64,000 nt of DNA from assembly GCF_016806065.1 (NCBI RefSeq), contig NZ_CP032405.1, positions 496,001 through 560,000 of the forward strand, read 5' to 3'. The notes under the pieces are model-generated. The model ran no database searches and had not been told where the DNA came from. It saw only the letters and a program-made list of their open reading frames with translations. Positions 1 through 7,110 of this stretch are shown here, piece by piece. The stretch is from Rhizobium rosettiformans (lineage in GTDB: Bacteria; Pseudomonadota; Alphaproteobacteria; Rhizobiales; Rhizobiaceae). The stretch's first letter is position 1; every line of letters begins with the position of its first letter. Made by a program: the position numbers and the translations under genes.

Positions 1-484
1 AACCGACGGTGCCCTGCAGCTCGACCACCTTGCACGGCTTGTCGCCGACGGTGTTGACCAGCCATTCGCCGGCAACACGGCCTTCCTTCACCTGGTCGGA
101 AGCGACCGAGGTCAGGTAAAGATCCTGCGGAGCGTCAACGCCGCGGTCGAGCAGGATGACCGGGATTTCGGCTTCCTTGGCTTCGGTCAGAACGTCTTCC
201 CAGCCGGTTGCGACGACGGGAGCAACCAGGATGGCGTCAACGCCCTGGGCGATGAAGCCACGGATGGCCTTGATCTGGTTTTCCTGCTTCTGCTGGGCAT
301 CGGCGAACTTCAGTTCGATGCCGCGCTTTTCAGCTTCGAGCTTGGTGACGGAAGTTTCAGCAGCGCGCCAGCCGGATTCCGAACCGATCTGCGAGAAGCC
401 AACGGTCAGGTCTGCAGCCATGGCAGACGAGCAGCCGAGTGCGATCACGCTTGCGCTGAGCGCAAGCTTGCGAAGAAATGTCAT
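1..484 (-). CDS. Periplasmic sugar-binding protein of an ABC transporter (partial, N-terminal part)
   Basis: This is the first 161 codons of a type I periplasmic binding protein; the rest lies beyond the left edge. Reading from 484 leftwards gives a signal peptide of about 23 residues ending in AMA, then a mature start ADLTVGFSQIGSESGWR. The stretch with QENQIKAIRGFIAQGVDAI and LLDRGVD is characteristic of the ribose/galactofuranose (RbsB/YtfQ-like) family. A good ribosome binding site (GGGAGG) lies 7-8 bases before the ATG. The protein would deliver a sugar to an inner-membrane ABC permease encoded further left. The exact sugar cannot be told; YtfQ-like galactofuranose binding is the closest resemblance recalled. 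Confidence 0.85.
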   Translation of the reverse strand, partial: MTFLRKLALSASVIALGCSSAMAADLTVGFSQIGSESGWRAAETSVTKLEAEKRGIELKFADAQQKQENQIKAIRGFIAQGVDAILVAPVVATGWEDVLTEAKEAEIPVILLDRGVDAPQDLYLTSVASDQVKEGRVAGEWLVNTVGDKPCKVVELQGTVG

Positions 485-846
485 GATGTCCTCCCTTGAA
501 AAGACACCGCCTCCACGGTGCCTGGCATTATGCATAGGCAAAGCTTCGAGACCTGTAAAGTCCAAAAGTACTATTATATGTTGTGCACTGCAGCATAAGC
601 TTGAGCTACACTTCGCAGCCCCTCGTCAGGACCTCGGGGGCCGAAAGGTTAACATGGTCCAAAAGCACTGGCCGAGTATAGGCAAAGCAGGCGAACGCGA
701 AAGCCCTGAAATACAGGGGTTACAGCGACGCCTCCCCAATTTTCGTAATTTCCTGTTAACCAGTTTTCTTTATATTTCCCAATGCACGATGGCTGTGCCT
801 CCGCATGAGCGATTCCGGCTCCCGCTATTCGAGACAGGAATACCAA
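485..846. other. Intergenic region between divergent genes
   Basis: This 362-base region separates the leftward sugar-binding-protein gene from the rightward ParA-like gene. For the leftward gene a perfect TATAAT (-10) lies at 573-578 on the minus strand, with no clear -35. A 5-bp inverted repeat (CACCG at 505-509, CGGTG at 516-520) lies in its probable leader. On the right side is a short inverted repeat CCCTG/CAGGG (704-708 and 714-718). GGTTAAC at 647-653 and GTTAACC at 755-761 form a distant inverted pair. No gene is supported here. Confidence 0.5.
573..578 (-). promoter_or_regulatory. Candidate -10 box of the sugar-binding-protein gene
   Basis: Read on the minus strand this is a perfect TATAAT about 90 bases upstream of the start codon at 484. 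No convincing -35 lies 16-18 bases upstream, so an activator may be needed. Only the -10 match is seen directly; the rest is inference. Confidence 0.35.
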
Positions 847-1572
847 ATGGCAGTGATCACCTTCGCGAATACGAAGGGCGGCGCAGGAAAGACGACTGCG
901 GCCCTTCTTCTGGCCACCGAACTTCTCCACCGCAACTACCGAGTTTGCGTGATAGACGCCGACCCCCAGCGGTGGTTCTCCAAGTGGTACGAAGGCGCTG
1001 CATTGATGCCGAGGCTTTCCGTCGAGACCTATGTCTCCGCACCAACCATTCAAAAGATCGTCCACGAGCGCCGCAGCCAGTGGGATTTCGTCATCGTCGA
1101 CCTTCCCGGCCTCCAGTCACCCCTGCTCGCCTCGGCCGTTGGACTATCGGATCACGTCATCGTTCCGATCCAGGGCTCGAGCATGGACGCGCAGGGAGGC
1201 GCCCAGGTGCTTGATCTCCTGCGCTACCTCGACCGCAAGGCGGGCATTCGCATTCCGCATTCCGTCGTCCTGTCCCGGGTCAATCCGGCCATCACGACTC
1301 GTTCGATGCAGGCGGTGAAGCGTCTGCTGTCGGAGCAGGACATCCGCGTCTTCGACACACCGATTGCTGAACGCGCCGCATTCCGGGAAATGTTCGACAT
1401 GCATCGCCCGCTTCGAAAGCTCGACAATGCCCCGACCGCGGGTGGCGAAAAGGCAATCCTGAACGCACGGGCCTTCGCCGACGAGGTCCTGTCGCACGTC
1501 AATATTGGCAAGGCAGCAGCCCCTGCTTACGCTGCAAGACGCAATCTGCAGACACTGGAGACCGCCGCCTGA
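847..1572 (+). CDS. Orphan ParA-family (MinD/VirC1-like) ATPase
   Basis: A 241-residue P-loop ATPase of the ParA/MinD superfamily. The deviant Walker A motif KGGAGKTT is at residues 10-17 with the signature first lysine, and the A' motif VIDADPQ is at 35-41. The Walker B-like segment FVIVDLPG follows near residue 80. Such proteins position plasmids, chromosomes or protein complexes by ATP-driven dimerisation on DNA or membrane. The start at 847 is preferred over an in-frame ATG at 805 because a GACAGGA ribosome site lies just upstream and the Walker motif then starts at the usual distance. No parB, repB or repC partner lies next to it, so it is not a standard partition operon. VirC1-like proteins of Rhizobiaceae are a possible relative. 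Confidence 0.8.
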   Translation: MAVITFANTKGGAGKTTAALLLATELLHRNYRVCVIDADPQRWFSKWYEGAALMPRLSVETYVSAPTIQKIVHERRSQWDFVIVDLPGLQSPLLASAVGLSDHVIVPIQGSSMDAQGGAQVLDLLRYLDRKAGIRIPHSVVLSRVNPAITTRSMQAVKRLLSEQDIRVFDTPIAERAAFREMFDMHRPLRKLDNAPTAGGEKAILNARAFADEVLSHVNIGKAAAPAYAARRNLQTLETAA

Positions 1573-2214
1573 GGGCTCCATCACAACACAACCAACGGAA
1601 GCAGAAATTCTTGCGAGGCGTCGCGGCCAACAGCCCGGCGCCTCCTTTCGTTTTCTGGTCATTTTGCGACAGCGATGTCGCTGCTGCAATTTTGCCCGAT
1701 AACTTCTCTAGCCTTCGCCAAATCACGATTCCGTCAGGCGTCGTGAAAGGCAACAAGGAGATTGCGACGTAAGAGATGACGGAACAACGCGGGCGATGGG
1801 CGAAATCGCCACATTCCTGCCGGATTTCATAGTGGCCTTGAGCCCGGCCCACGCGAAATTCTCATCTGTCATTCCTTATAAAGCAGCTATCGAAAGGACC
1901 GCTGGTGCGCCAAAAAGATACAATTTTTCGCAGCGCAAAATTGCATTGGTACCATTCGCAACCGATTTGGGGCGCGCTGAGAAGTCAACTAATGCACTGA
2001 TAGAAATACGTATTTTTTCGCAAAAGTGACATGACACGCCAAAACCGGATTTTGCAGCCCAACAATTTGTCTAGAATTTTCGCGGCACTGCAACATCTTG
2101 ACACCATGGACGTTCTCCCGGACCATTCCCGCACTTGGCTAGGTGGGTGAGACTTGTTCAACCGGTTGTGACCGGAGAAGGGTTTTGTGGCGTTGTCGAA
2201 AGATTGGAGCTGCA
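1573..2214. other. Long AT-richer intergenic region, no convincing gene
   Basis: This 640-base stretch has no open frame with a ribosome site and protein-like composition. It is clearly AT-richer than its surroundings from about 1850 to 2100. It holds an inverted repeat CAATTTT/AAAATTG (1921-1927 and 1937-1943) and a perfect 12-bp palindrome AAATACGTATTT (2004-2015). The motif TTTTCGC occurs three times between 1925 and 2085. This looks like a regulatory region for the response-regulator gene at 2215, of the kind that nucleoid-associated or MucR/Ros-type silencers bind in rhizobia. That function is inferred. Confidence 0.4.
2004..2015. promoter_or_regulatory. 12-bp palindrome, candidate operator
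   Basis: AAATACGTATTT is a perfect dyad about 200 bases upstream of the response-regulator gene. Its central TACGTA resembles binding sites of dimeric regulators. No partner site or -35/-10 pair is obvious next to it, so the role is conjectural. Confidence 0.3.
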
Positions 2215-2859
2215 ATGGATTACACTAGCAAGATCAGGGTGCTGGTTCTGGACGACAACCCGGTTCTCATCGACGGGCTGAACTTCCTCATCAACTCTAC
2301 CCGCCAACTGCATGCGATTATCCTGCCGCAACGCAATCAAAAGCTGTGCGAAGCCATCGAAAAGCTCGAGCCCGACGTGATCGTGGCAGACCCGAACTTC
2401 CTGGACGGACTGGTCTCCGAATGCGGCCTGCAACTGCAGGACCTTCGCGCCAGGACCAAGCTGATCGCTTATTGTGATGCGCGAGAAACGCAGTCTGGAG
2501 AGACCTATATAAACCGTGGCTACAGTGGTGTGGTCACGAAGACGGTTGCCAGCCCACGCCTCCTGCGCGCGATCAAAAGCGTCCATGCCGGAGATGTCGT
2601 CATCGACGAAACAGTGCTCGCGCTGTCGGATCGACCGTCCAGACCCTGCGCAATCGACCAGCGGAAGCTGTCCATGAAGGAAGAGTTCGTCCTTCGCCAT
2701 GTGGCACTCGGCAAAGCGATGAAAGAGATCGCAGCTGACATTCAGCTAAGCGCAAAGACGGTCGAGACATATAAGTATAGAGCAATAAAAAAGCTCGATC
2801 TTCGGACAAGATCAGATATTGTAAATTATGCAATAAGCGTAGGCTGGCTTCAGCACTAG
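2215..2859 (+). CDS. LuxR/NarL-type response regulator
   Basis: A 214-residue two-domain transcription factor. The N-terminal receiver domain has acidic D13 D14, a probable phosphoacceptor D59 in PDVIVADPN, and a conserved VVTK lysine near residue 107. The C-terminal part (about 148-212) is a LuxR/GerE helix-turn-helix with LSAKTVETYKYRAIKKL. The start at 2215 (MDYTSKIRVLV) is chosen because the receiver fold begins there; a frame extending 72 bases upstream is non-conserved looking. No sensor kinase is adjacent, so it is an orphan. It ends with its own terminator and is followed by the exopolysaccharide operon on the same strand, which it may control; that link rests only on proximity. Confidence 0.85.
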   Translation: MDYTSKIRVLVLDDNPVLIDGLNFLINSTRQLHAIILPQRNQKLCEAIEKLEPDVIVADPNFLDGLVSECGLQLQDLRARTKLIAYCDARETQSGETYINRGYSGVVTKTVASPRLLRAIKSVHAGDVVIDETVLALSDRPSRPCAIDQRKLSMKEEFVLRHVALGKAMKEIAADIQLSAKTVETYKYRAIKKLDLRTRSDIVNYAISVGWLQH

Positions 2860-2880
2860 TAATTCCCACATAGACATTAG

Positions 2881-2912
2881 AAAAGCCGCGTCATTTTGAT
2901 TGCGGCTTTTTT
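2881..2912 (+). terminator. Rho-independent terminator after the response regulator
   Basis: A 9-bp perfect stem AAAAGCCGC/GCGGCTTTT (2881-2889 with 2902-2910), a 12-base loop and a T-run to 2912. It lies 20 bases after the stop codon at 2859 and separates this gene from the downstream operon. Confidence 0.85.
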
Positions 2913-2971
2913 GCGTTTTAATTTGCTATTTATCATGAAATTCTGAAATTTACTTTTTAGAAGACGGGAAA

Positions 2972-2999
2972 TTCCTGACAAACGTCGTATTTTCCTGAC
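2972..2999 (+). promoter_or_regulatory. Direct repeat TTCCTGAC upstream of the exopolysaccharide operon
   Basis: TTCCTGAC occurs at 2972-2979 and again at 2992-2999, exactly 20 bases apart (two helical turns). A short dyad CCTGA/TCAGG overlaps the second copy. The repeats lie 105-135 bases before the algD-like start, in the only intergenic space ahead of a 16-kb operon. They are candidate binding sites for a regulator acting on the same DNA face. No sigma-54 or AlgU-type promoter was recognised. Confidence 0.4.
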
Positions 3000-3104
3000 T
3001 TTGATCAGGACAGCAATACTGCCAATTCTACAGCCGACATTAACGGAAGTTAACAATCGGCAAGCCCCAAGCTCGGGTTCTGCCGACCGGATAGAGGGCA
3101 GCAA

Positions 3105-4424
3105 ATGGCTAGGATCAGCGTATTTGGGATCGGTTATGTCGGCGTCGTCGCCGCGGCATGCCTGGCAAAGGACGGCCATGAAGTGGTCGCGGTGGATATA
3201 GATCCTGCCAAGGTGGATACGATCAATCGCGGCAAGACCCCCATTGTCGAAAAGGGCCTTGAACCGCTGATCGAGATGACGGTGGCCAATGGCAGCCTCC
3301 GGGCCACGCTCGATATCGACGAGGCGATCGCCGCGACCGACCTCTCCTTTGTCTGCGTCGGCACACCGAGTGCGCCGGATGGTTCCGTCGGCCTGACCTA
3401 TGTCGTCAAGGCCTGCGAGGCGATTGCTGCTGCGATCGCACGCAAGAAGGCTTTCCATTCCGTTGTCGTTCGTTCGACCATCGTGCCCGGCACCATGGAC
3501 AAGGTCTGCATCCCCGCTCTGGAAGCCGCCTCCGGCCTGGTTGCTGGCAAGGATTTCGGGGTCGGCTACTACCCCGAGTTCCTGCGCGAAAGCACCGCCA
3601 TCGAAGACTACTACGATCCGGGCCTGATCGTGTTCGGTGCGATCGACGAAACGACCGACAAGATCCTGCACGAGATCAATGCCGGTCTGCCTTGCGTCTG
3701 CCACTCTGTGCCGCTCGCGACCGCCGAGATGATCAAGTATACCAGCAACTCCTGGCGCGCCGTGAAGGTCACCTTCGCCAACGAAATAGGCAACATCGCC
3801 AAGGCCTGCGGCGTCGATGGCCAGCAGGTCATGAAGATCCTGTGCTCGGATCTCAAGGTCAACATTTCCCCCTACTTCATGCGCCCGGGTTTTGCCTTTG
3901 GAGGCTCCTGCCTGCCCAAGGACGTGCGCGCGCTCCGCCATCTGGCAAAGGAAGCGCATGTCGAAAGCGCCCTCCTCGACGCAGTCCTCGAAGCCAACGA
4001 AGCCCAGATCGACCGCGCAGAGACCATGGTTTCCCAGATGGGCGGCCAGACGATCGGGATGGTCGGCATCAGCTTCAAGACGGGCACCGACGACCTGCGC
4101 GAGAGCCCGCTGGCGAGCCTCGCCTCCCGCCTGATCGCGAAGGGCTATGACCTGAAGATCTACGATCCCTTCGTCCAGCAGGCCTATGCCGAGGGCATGA
4201 GCGGGGCCGGTCGCGGCAACGACACTTCGATCGACCTGAAGAACCGGCTGGTCGGAGAACTCGACGACCTCATCGACTCCTCGGATGTCATCCTCGTCGG
4301 CAATCACTATGCCGAGGCGATGCAGGCTCTCGACCAGTCGAGCGATAAGGTGCCGATGGTCGACCTGTTGCGCATCCGGCCGGACATTCGCTCGTCCGGC
4401 ACCTACCAGGGCATCTGCTGGTAA
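3105..4424 (+). CDS. algD: GDP-mannose 6-dehydrogenase (AlgD-like)
   Basis: A 439-residue NAD-dependent nucleotide-sugar dehydrogenase, the expected length for AlgD (about 436). It oxidises GDP-mannose to GDP-mannuronate, the committed step of alginate synthesis. The N-terminal Rossmann motif GIGYVG is at residues 8-13. The catalytic cysteine is C269 in GGSCLPKD, and the C-terminal domain holds GISFKTGTDDLRESP. The related UDP-glucose dehydrogenases share these motifs; the GDP-mannose assignment rests on the operon, which also carries alg8, alg44, a GDP-mannose pyrophosphorylase and alg O-acetylation genes. It is the first gene of a tight operon; alg8 starts 12 bases after its stop. Confidence 0.88.
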   Translation: MARISVFGIGYVGVVAAACLAKDGHEVVAVDIDPAKVDTINRGKTPIVEKGLEPLIEMTVANGSLRATLDIDEAIAATDLSFVCVGTPSAPDGSVGLTYVVKACEAIAAAIARKKAFHSVVVRSTIVPGTMDKVCIPALEAASGLVAGKDFGVGYYPEFLRESTAIEDYYDPGLIVFGAIDETTDKILHEINAGLPCVCHSVPLATAEMIKYTSNSWRAVKVTFANEIGNIAKACGVDGQQVMKILCSDLKVNISPYFMRPGFAFGGSCLPKDVRALRHLAKEAHVESALLDAVLEANEAQIDRAETMVSQMGGQTIGMVGISFKTGTDDLRESPLASLASRLIAKGYDLKIYDPFVQQAYAEGMSGAGRGNDTSIDLKNRLVGELDDLIDSSDVILVGNHYAEAMQALDQSSDKVPMVDLLRIRPDIRSSGTYQGICW

Positions 4425-4435
4425 GGAGCGCCGAT

Positions 4436-5911
4436 ATGCTGGCCCACGTCATCTATCTCTTGTCCATGACGATCCTGGCGCTCAGCGTGCCGCACCCAAC
4501 CGTATCCGCAGTCTCCGGCACCCTGATCACCGTCGGACTGATTGGCGCCTGGCGTTATGCCTGGGCCGGGATCAACCTGGCGCGGGCCGCCTATTTCCTG
4601 AACTTCGCCTATCCTCGGCGGCGCCGTCAGGCCGCCGAGGCCTACAAAGCCCGGGGTCTGAAGGATCATGCCTACTTCCTGGTCACGACCTACAAGATCG
4701 CCCCTGAGATCTCGACCCGCGTCTATCGCTCGATCTTCGAGGCCGCCTTCAGGGCAACCGGCGGCGCGACCATTGTCGCTTCCATCGTCGATGAGGCAGA
4801 TGCGCGCCTCATCCGTCGGGTCATGGCATCGGTTGCCCTCCACCATCCCGGCCGCGAAGCGACCGTCGGCCTGAAGATCGACAAGATCGAGGGTACCGGC
4901 AAGCGTGACGCGCTCGCAACCGCGCTCCGCTCGATCGCAAGGCTCAATCCCGGCCGCAACGACATCGTCATCTTCGTCGACGGTGACAGCTGCGTGCCCC
5001 ATGATGTCGTTGACCGCAGCATTCCCTTCTTCACCGATCCGAGCATCGGTGCCGTCACCACCGACGAACTCAGCGACACCCAGGGCGGACGCCTCTTCCG
5101 CGACTGGTTCGACCTCCGCTTCTCGCAGCGCCACGTCATGATGTCGTCGATGTCTTTGGGCGGACGTGTGCTCACCCTTACCGGCCGCATGTCGATCTTT
5201 CGCGCAAGCCTTGCGACCGATCCCGGCTTCGTCGACCTCGTCCGCAACGATTTCATCGACCACTGGCGTCTCGGCCGTGTCCACTTCCTGACCGGTGACG
5301 ACAAGTCCACCTGGTTCTGGCTGCTGCAGCGCGGCTACAAGATGCTCTACCTGCCGGATCTCTGCACCCTGTCGATCGAGACCCAGCCCAAGGACGGCTT
5401 CTTCGAATCCGCCACGACGCTGATGACCCGCTGGTTCGGCAACATGCTGCGCACCAACGCTCGGGCGCTCGCCCTTCCCGCCTCGCGCATCGGCTATTTC
5501 ACCTGGTGGTCGATCCTCGATCAGGCGCTGTCGATCTGGACGACGTTGGCCGGCCCCGCGAGCATCCTCTTGGCCGCTTTCTTCGTCAGCCCCTGGATCC
5601 TGCCGATCTACATCGCCTGGGTCATGTTCACCCGCTACCTCTTTTGCACGGTCATCATGGCCTTCCGCGGCGAGAGCCTCCCGATCACCTACCCCTTCCT
5701 CCTGTATTTCAGCCAGGTCGGCGGCGCGATCGTCAAGAGCTTCATTCTCTTCCGCCTCGATCGCCAGAGATGGACCCGTCAGTCGGGCTCCGGCTCAAAC
5801 CGGACCATCCCACTTGGCCAGCGCTGGCGCGCCATGAGCTCCACCTACATGCACTGCCTTGCCCTCGGATGGCTCATCCTCGGCGTGGCCTATGTCGGCA
5901 ACATCATCTAA
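4436..5911 (+). CDS. alg8: Alginate-type polymerase, family 2 glycosyltransferase (Alg8-like)
   Basis: A 491-residue inner-membrane glycosyltransferase, close to the usual 494 of Alg8. It has two N-terminal membrane segments, a cytosolic GT2 domain with FVDGDSCVPHD (the acidic metal-binding motif, near residue 180) and a TRWFGNMLRTN stretch corresponding to the product-binding RW motif. Several C-terminal membrane helices include SPWILPIYIAWVMFTRYLF. In alginate producers it polymerises mannuronate from GDP-mannuronate together with Alg44 while moving the chain across the inner membrane. The gene lies between algD-like and alg44-like genes, as in Pseudomonas. Catalytic motifs look intact. Confidence 0.88.
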   Translation: MLAHVIYLLSMTILALSVPHPTVSAVSGTLITVGLIGAWRYAWAGINLARAAYFLNFAYPRRRRQAAEAYKARGLKDHAYFLVTTYKIAPEISTRVYRSIFEAAFRATGGATIVASIVDEADARLIRRVMASVALHHPGREATVGLKIDKIEGTGKRDALATALRSIARLNPGRNDIVIFVDGDSCVPHDVVDRSIPFFTDPSIGAVTTDELSDTQGGRLFRDWFDLRFSQRHVMMSSMSLGGRVLTLTGRMSIFRASLATDPGFVDLVRNDFIDHWRLGRVHFLTGDDKSTWFWLLQRGYKMLYLPDLCTLSIETQPKDGFFESATTLMTRWFGNMLRTNARALALPASRIGYFTWWSILDQALSIWTTLAGPASILLAAFFVSPWILPIYIAWVMFTRYLFCTVIMAFRGESLPITYPFLLYFSQVGGAIVKSFILFRLDRQRWTRQSGSGSNRTIPLGQRWRAMSSTYMHCLALGWLILGVAYVGNII

Positions 5912-5929
5912 CCCCGAAGGACCGTAACC

Positions 5930-7051
5930 ATGGATATCGAAACGAAGACCGTACGCGACACCGCTTCCACGGGCTACGCCGGACAGGCAGAAAGCTTCCC
6001 GATCCTGCTCGACACGGGCACCGAACACCCGAAGACCAACATCCCCTTCGTCACCGTGATCGACGGTCGCCAGTTCACCGGCCGCAGCCTTTCGCTCGTT
6101 TCGGCCACCGTCTCCGGCCTTGCCGGTCCGGAGCTTGAGGGCAAGGAGCGCATTGCCGTCCTGCGTTTCGATTTCGATGGCTACACGATTTCCCTGCAGG
6201 TCGATGTCCGCATCAGCCGCACCCATGCCGAGACCGGCGAAGTGCGCCTCGATTTCCTCGAGCCGACCGGCGAACATCTGCCAACCCTGCGCTACCTCCT
6301 GAACAGCTATATCGCGGGTGACATCACCTCGGTCGACGGCATCATCAGCCTGCGAGAGAGGGCCGCAGTCAGCGGCAGCAAGAAGCAGGCGGGTCAGGCG
6401 AGCATCGGCAACATCGTCGGTCGCGGCCTCAAGATGGCCGCAACCGTTGCCTTCAGCCTTGCCCTTGCCGGAATCGCCGCCAACCTCATCTACGAGCGCG
6501 TCTTCTCCAAGGAGGTGAAGCAGCTTGCGGTGCTGTCTGCCGGCGGCCAGCCCTTGCGCGCCATTGCAAGCGGCCAGATTTCCTATCTCGATCTCGGCGC
6601 GACCCGCGGCGAAGTGCTTTACACTCTGCAATCGGTCTCCGGCACGACGCTCAGCGTCAACATGCCCTGCGATTGCCGCATCCTGCCGACCCGCGCCGGT
6701 GAAGGCTCGACGGTCATGGCCGGCGACGCGATCGTCGAGGTTGTCGACGAAACGGCAACCCCGGTCGTGCAGGCCGTCGTTTCCGCCGAGCAGGCCAAGC
6801 AACTCGTCTCCGGTGACATCGCCGAACTGCGTTTCTCGGACGGCCAGGTCGCCTTCGGCAGCCTCGCACAGAATGTCGAAGCCCTGACGGCAGTTGGCAA
6901 CGAAGGCGAGATGCGTGCCTTGATCGAGCCGAATACCGAGCTCGGCAGCGAAGCCGTCGGCTCCCCCGTCTCCGTCCGCATCATCAGCCAGCGCATCTTC
7001 ACGCTCCGCCAGAAGCTTGGCCAGTGGTTCAGCGAAGGAGCGGCAAGCTGA
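5930..7051 (+). CDS. alg44: Alg44-like co-polymerase (PilZ domain plus periplasmic HlyD-like domain)
   Basis: A 373-residue protein (Pseudomonas Alg44 has 389). The N-terminal cytosolic part aligns by eye with the PilZ domain, including the following LRYLLNSYIAGDITS segment that matches the end of that domain. A single membrane helix is at about residues 165-185, then a periplasmic barrel-sandwich, HlyD/MFP-like domain. In Pseudomonas Alg44 binds cyclic di-GMP and activates Alg8. Here the c-di-GMP signature is eroded: where RxxxR is expected the sequence reads TEHPK, and the D-x-S-x-x-G position reads SATVSG. Control by c-di-GMP is therefore doubtful. It follows alg8 by 18 bases. Confidence 0.82.
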   Translation: MDIETKTVRDTASTGYAGQAESFPILLDTGTEHPKTNIPFVTVIDGRQFTGRSLSLVSATVSGLAGPELEGKERIAVLRFDFDGYTISLQVDVRISRTHAETGEVRLDFLEPTGEHLPTLRYLLNSYIAGDITSVDGIISLRERAAVSGSKKQAGQASIGNIVGRGLKMAATVAFSLALAGIAANLIYERVFSKEVKQLAVLSAGGQPLRAIASGQISYLDLGATRGEVLYTLQSVSGTTLSVNMPCDCRILPTRAGEGSTVMAGDAIVEVVDETATPVVQAVVSAEQAKQLVSGDIAELRFSDGQVAFGSLAQNVEALTAVGNEGEMRALIEPNTELGSEAVGSPVSVRIISQRIFTLRQKLGQWFSEGAAS

Positions 7052-7110
7052 GTAGCCCGTCCAGGCAGACTATCCCGCGCAATCACTCCAACGGATTCAC
7101 AGGAGCAGCC

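Noticed and set aside
847-1572. ParA-like gene as part of a repABC or parAB replication locus
   Set aside because: No repB, repC or parB gene and no obvious parS repeats lie beside it; only an orphan ATPase is supported.
1796-2029. 77-codon frame in the long intergenic region
   Set aside because: No ribosome site, AT-rich second half, no recognisable protein features; the region looks regulatory.
2877-4307. Long open frame on the minus strand opposite algD (476 codons)
   Set aside because: It mirrors the codon structure of the well-supported algD gene and has no recognisable domain or ribosome site; typical antisense frame in GC-rich coding DNA.
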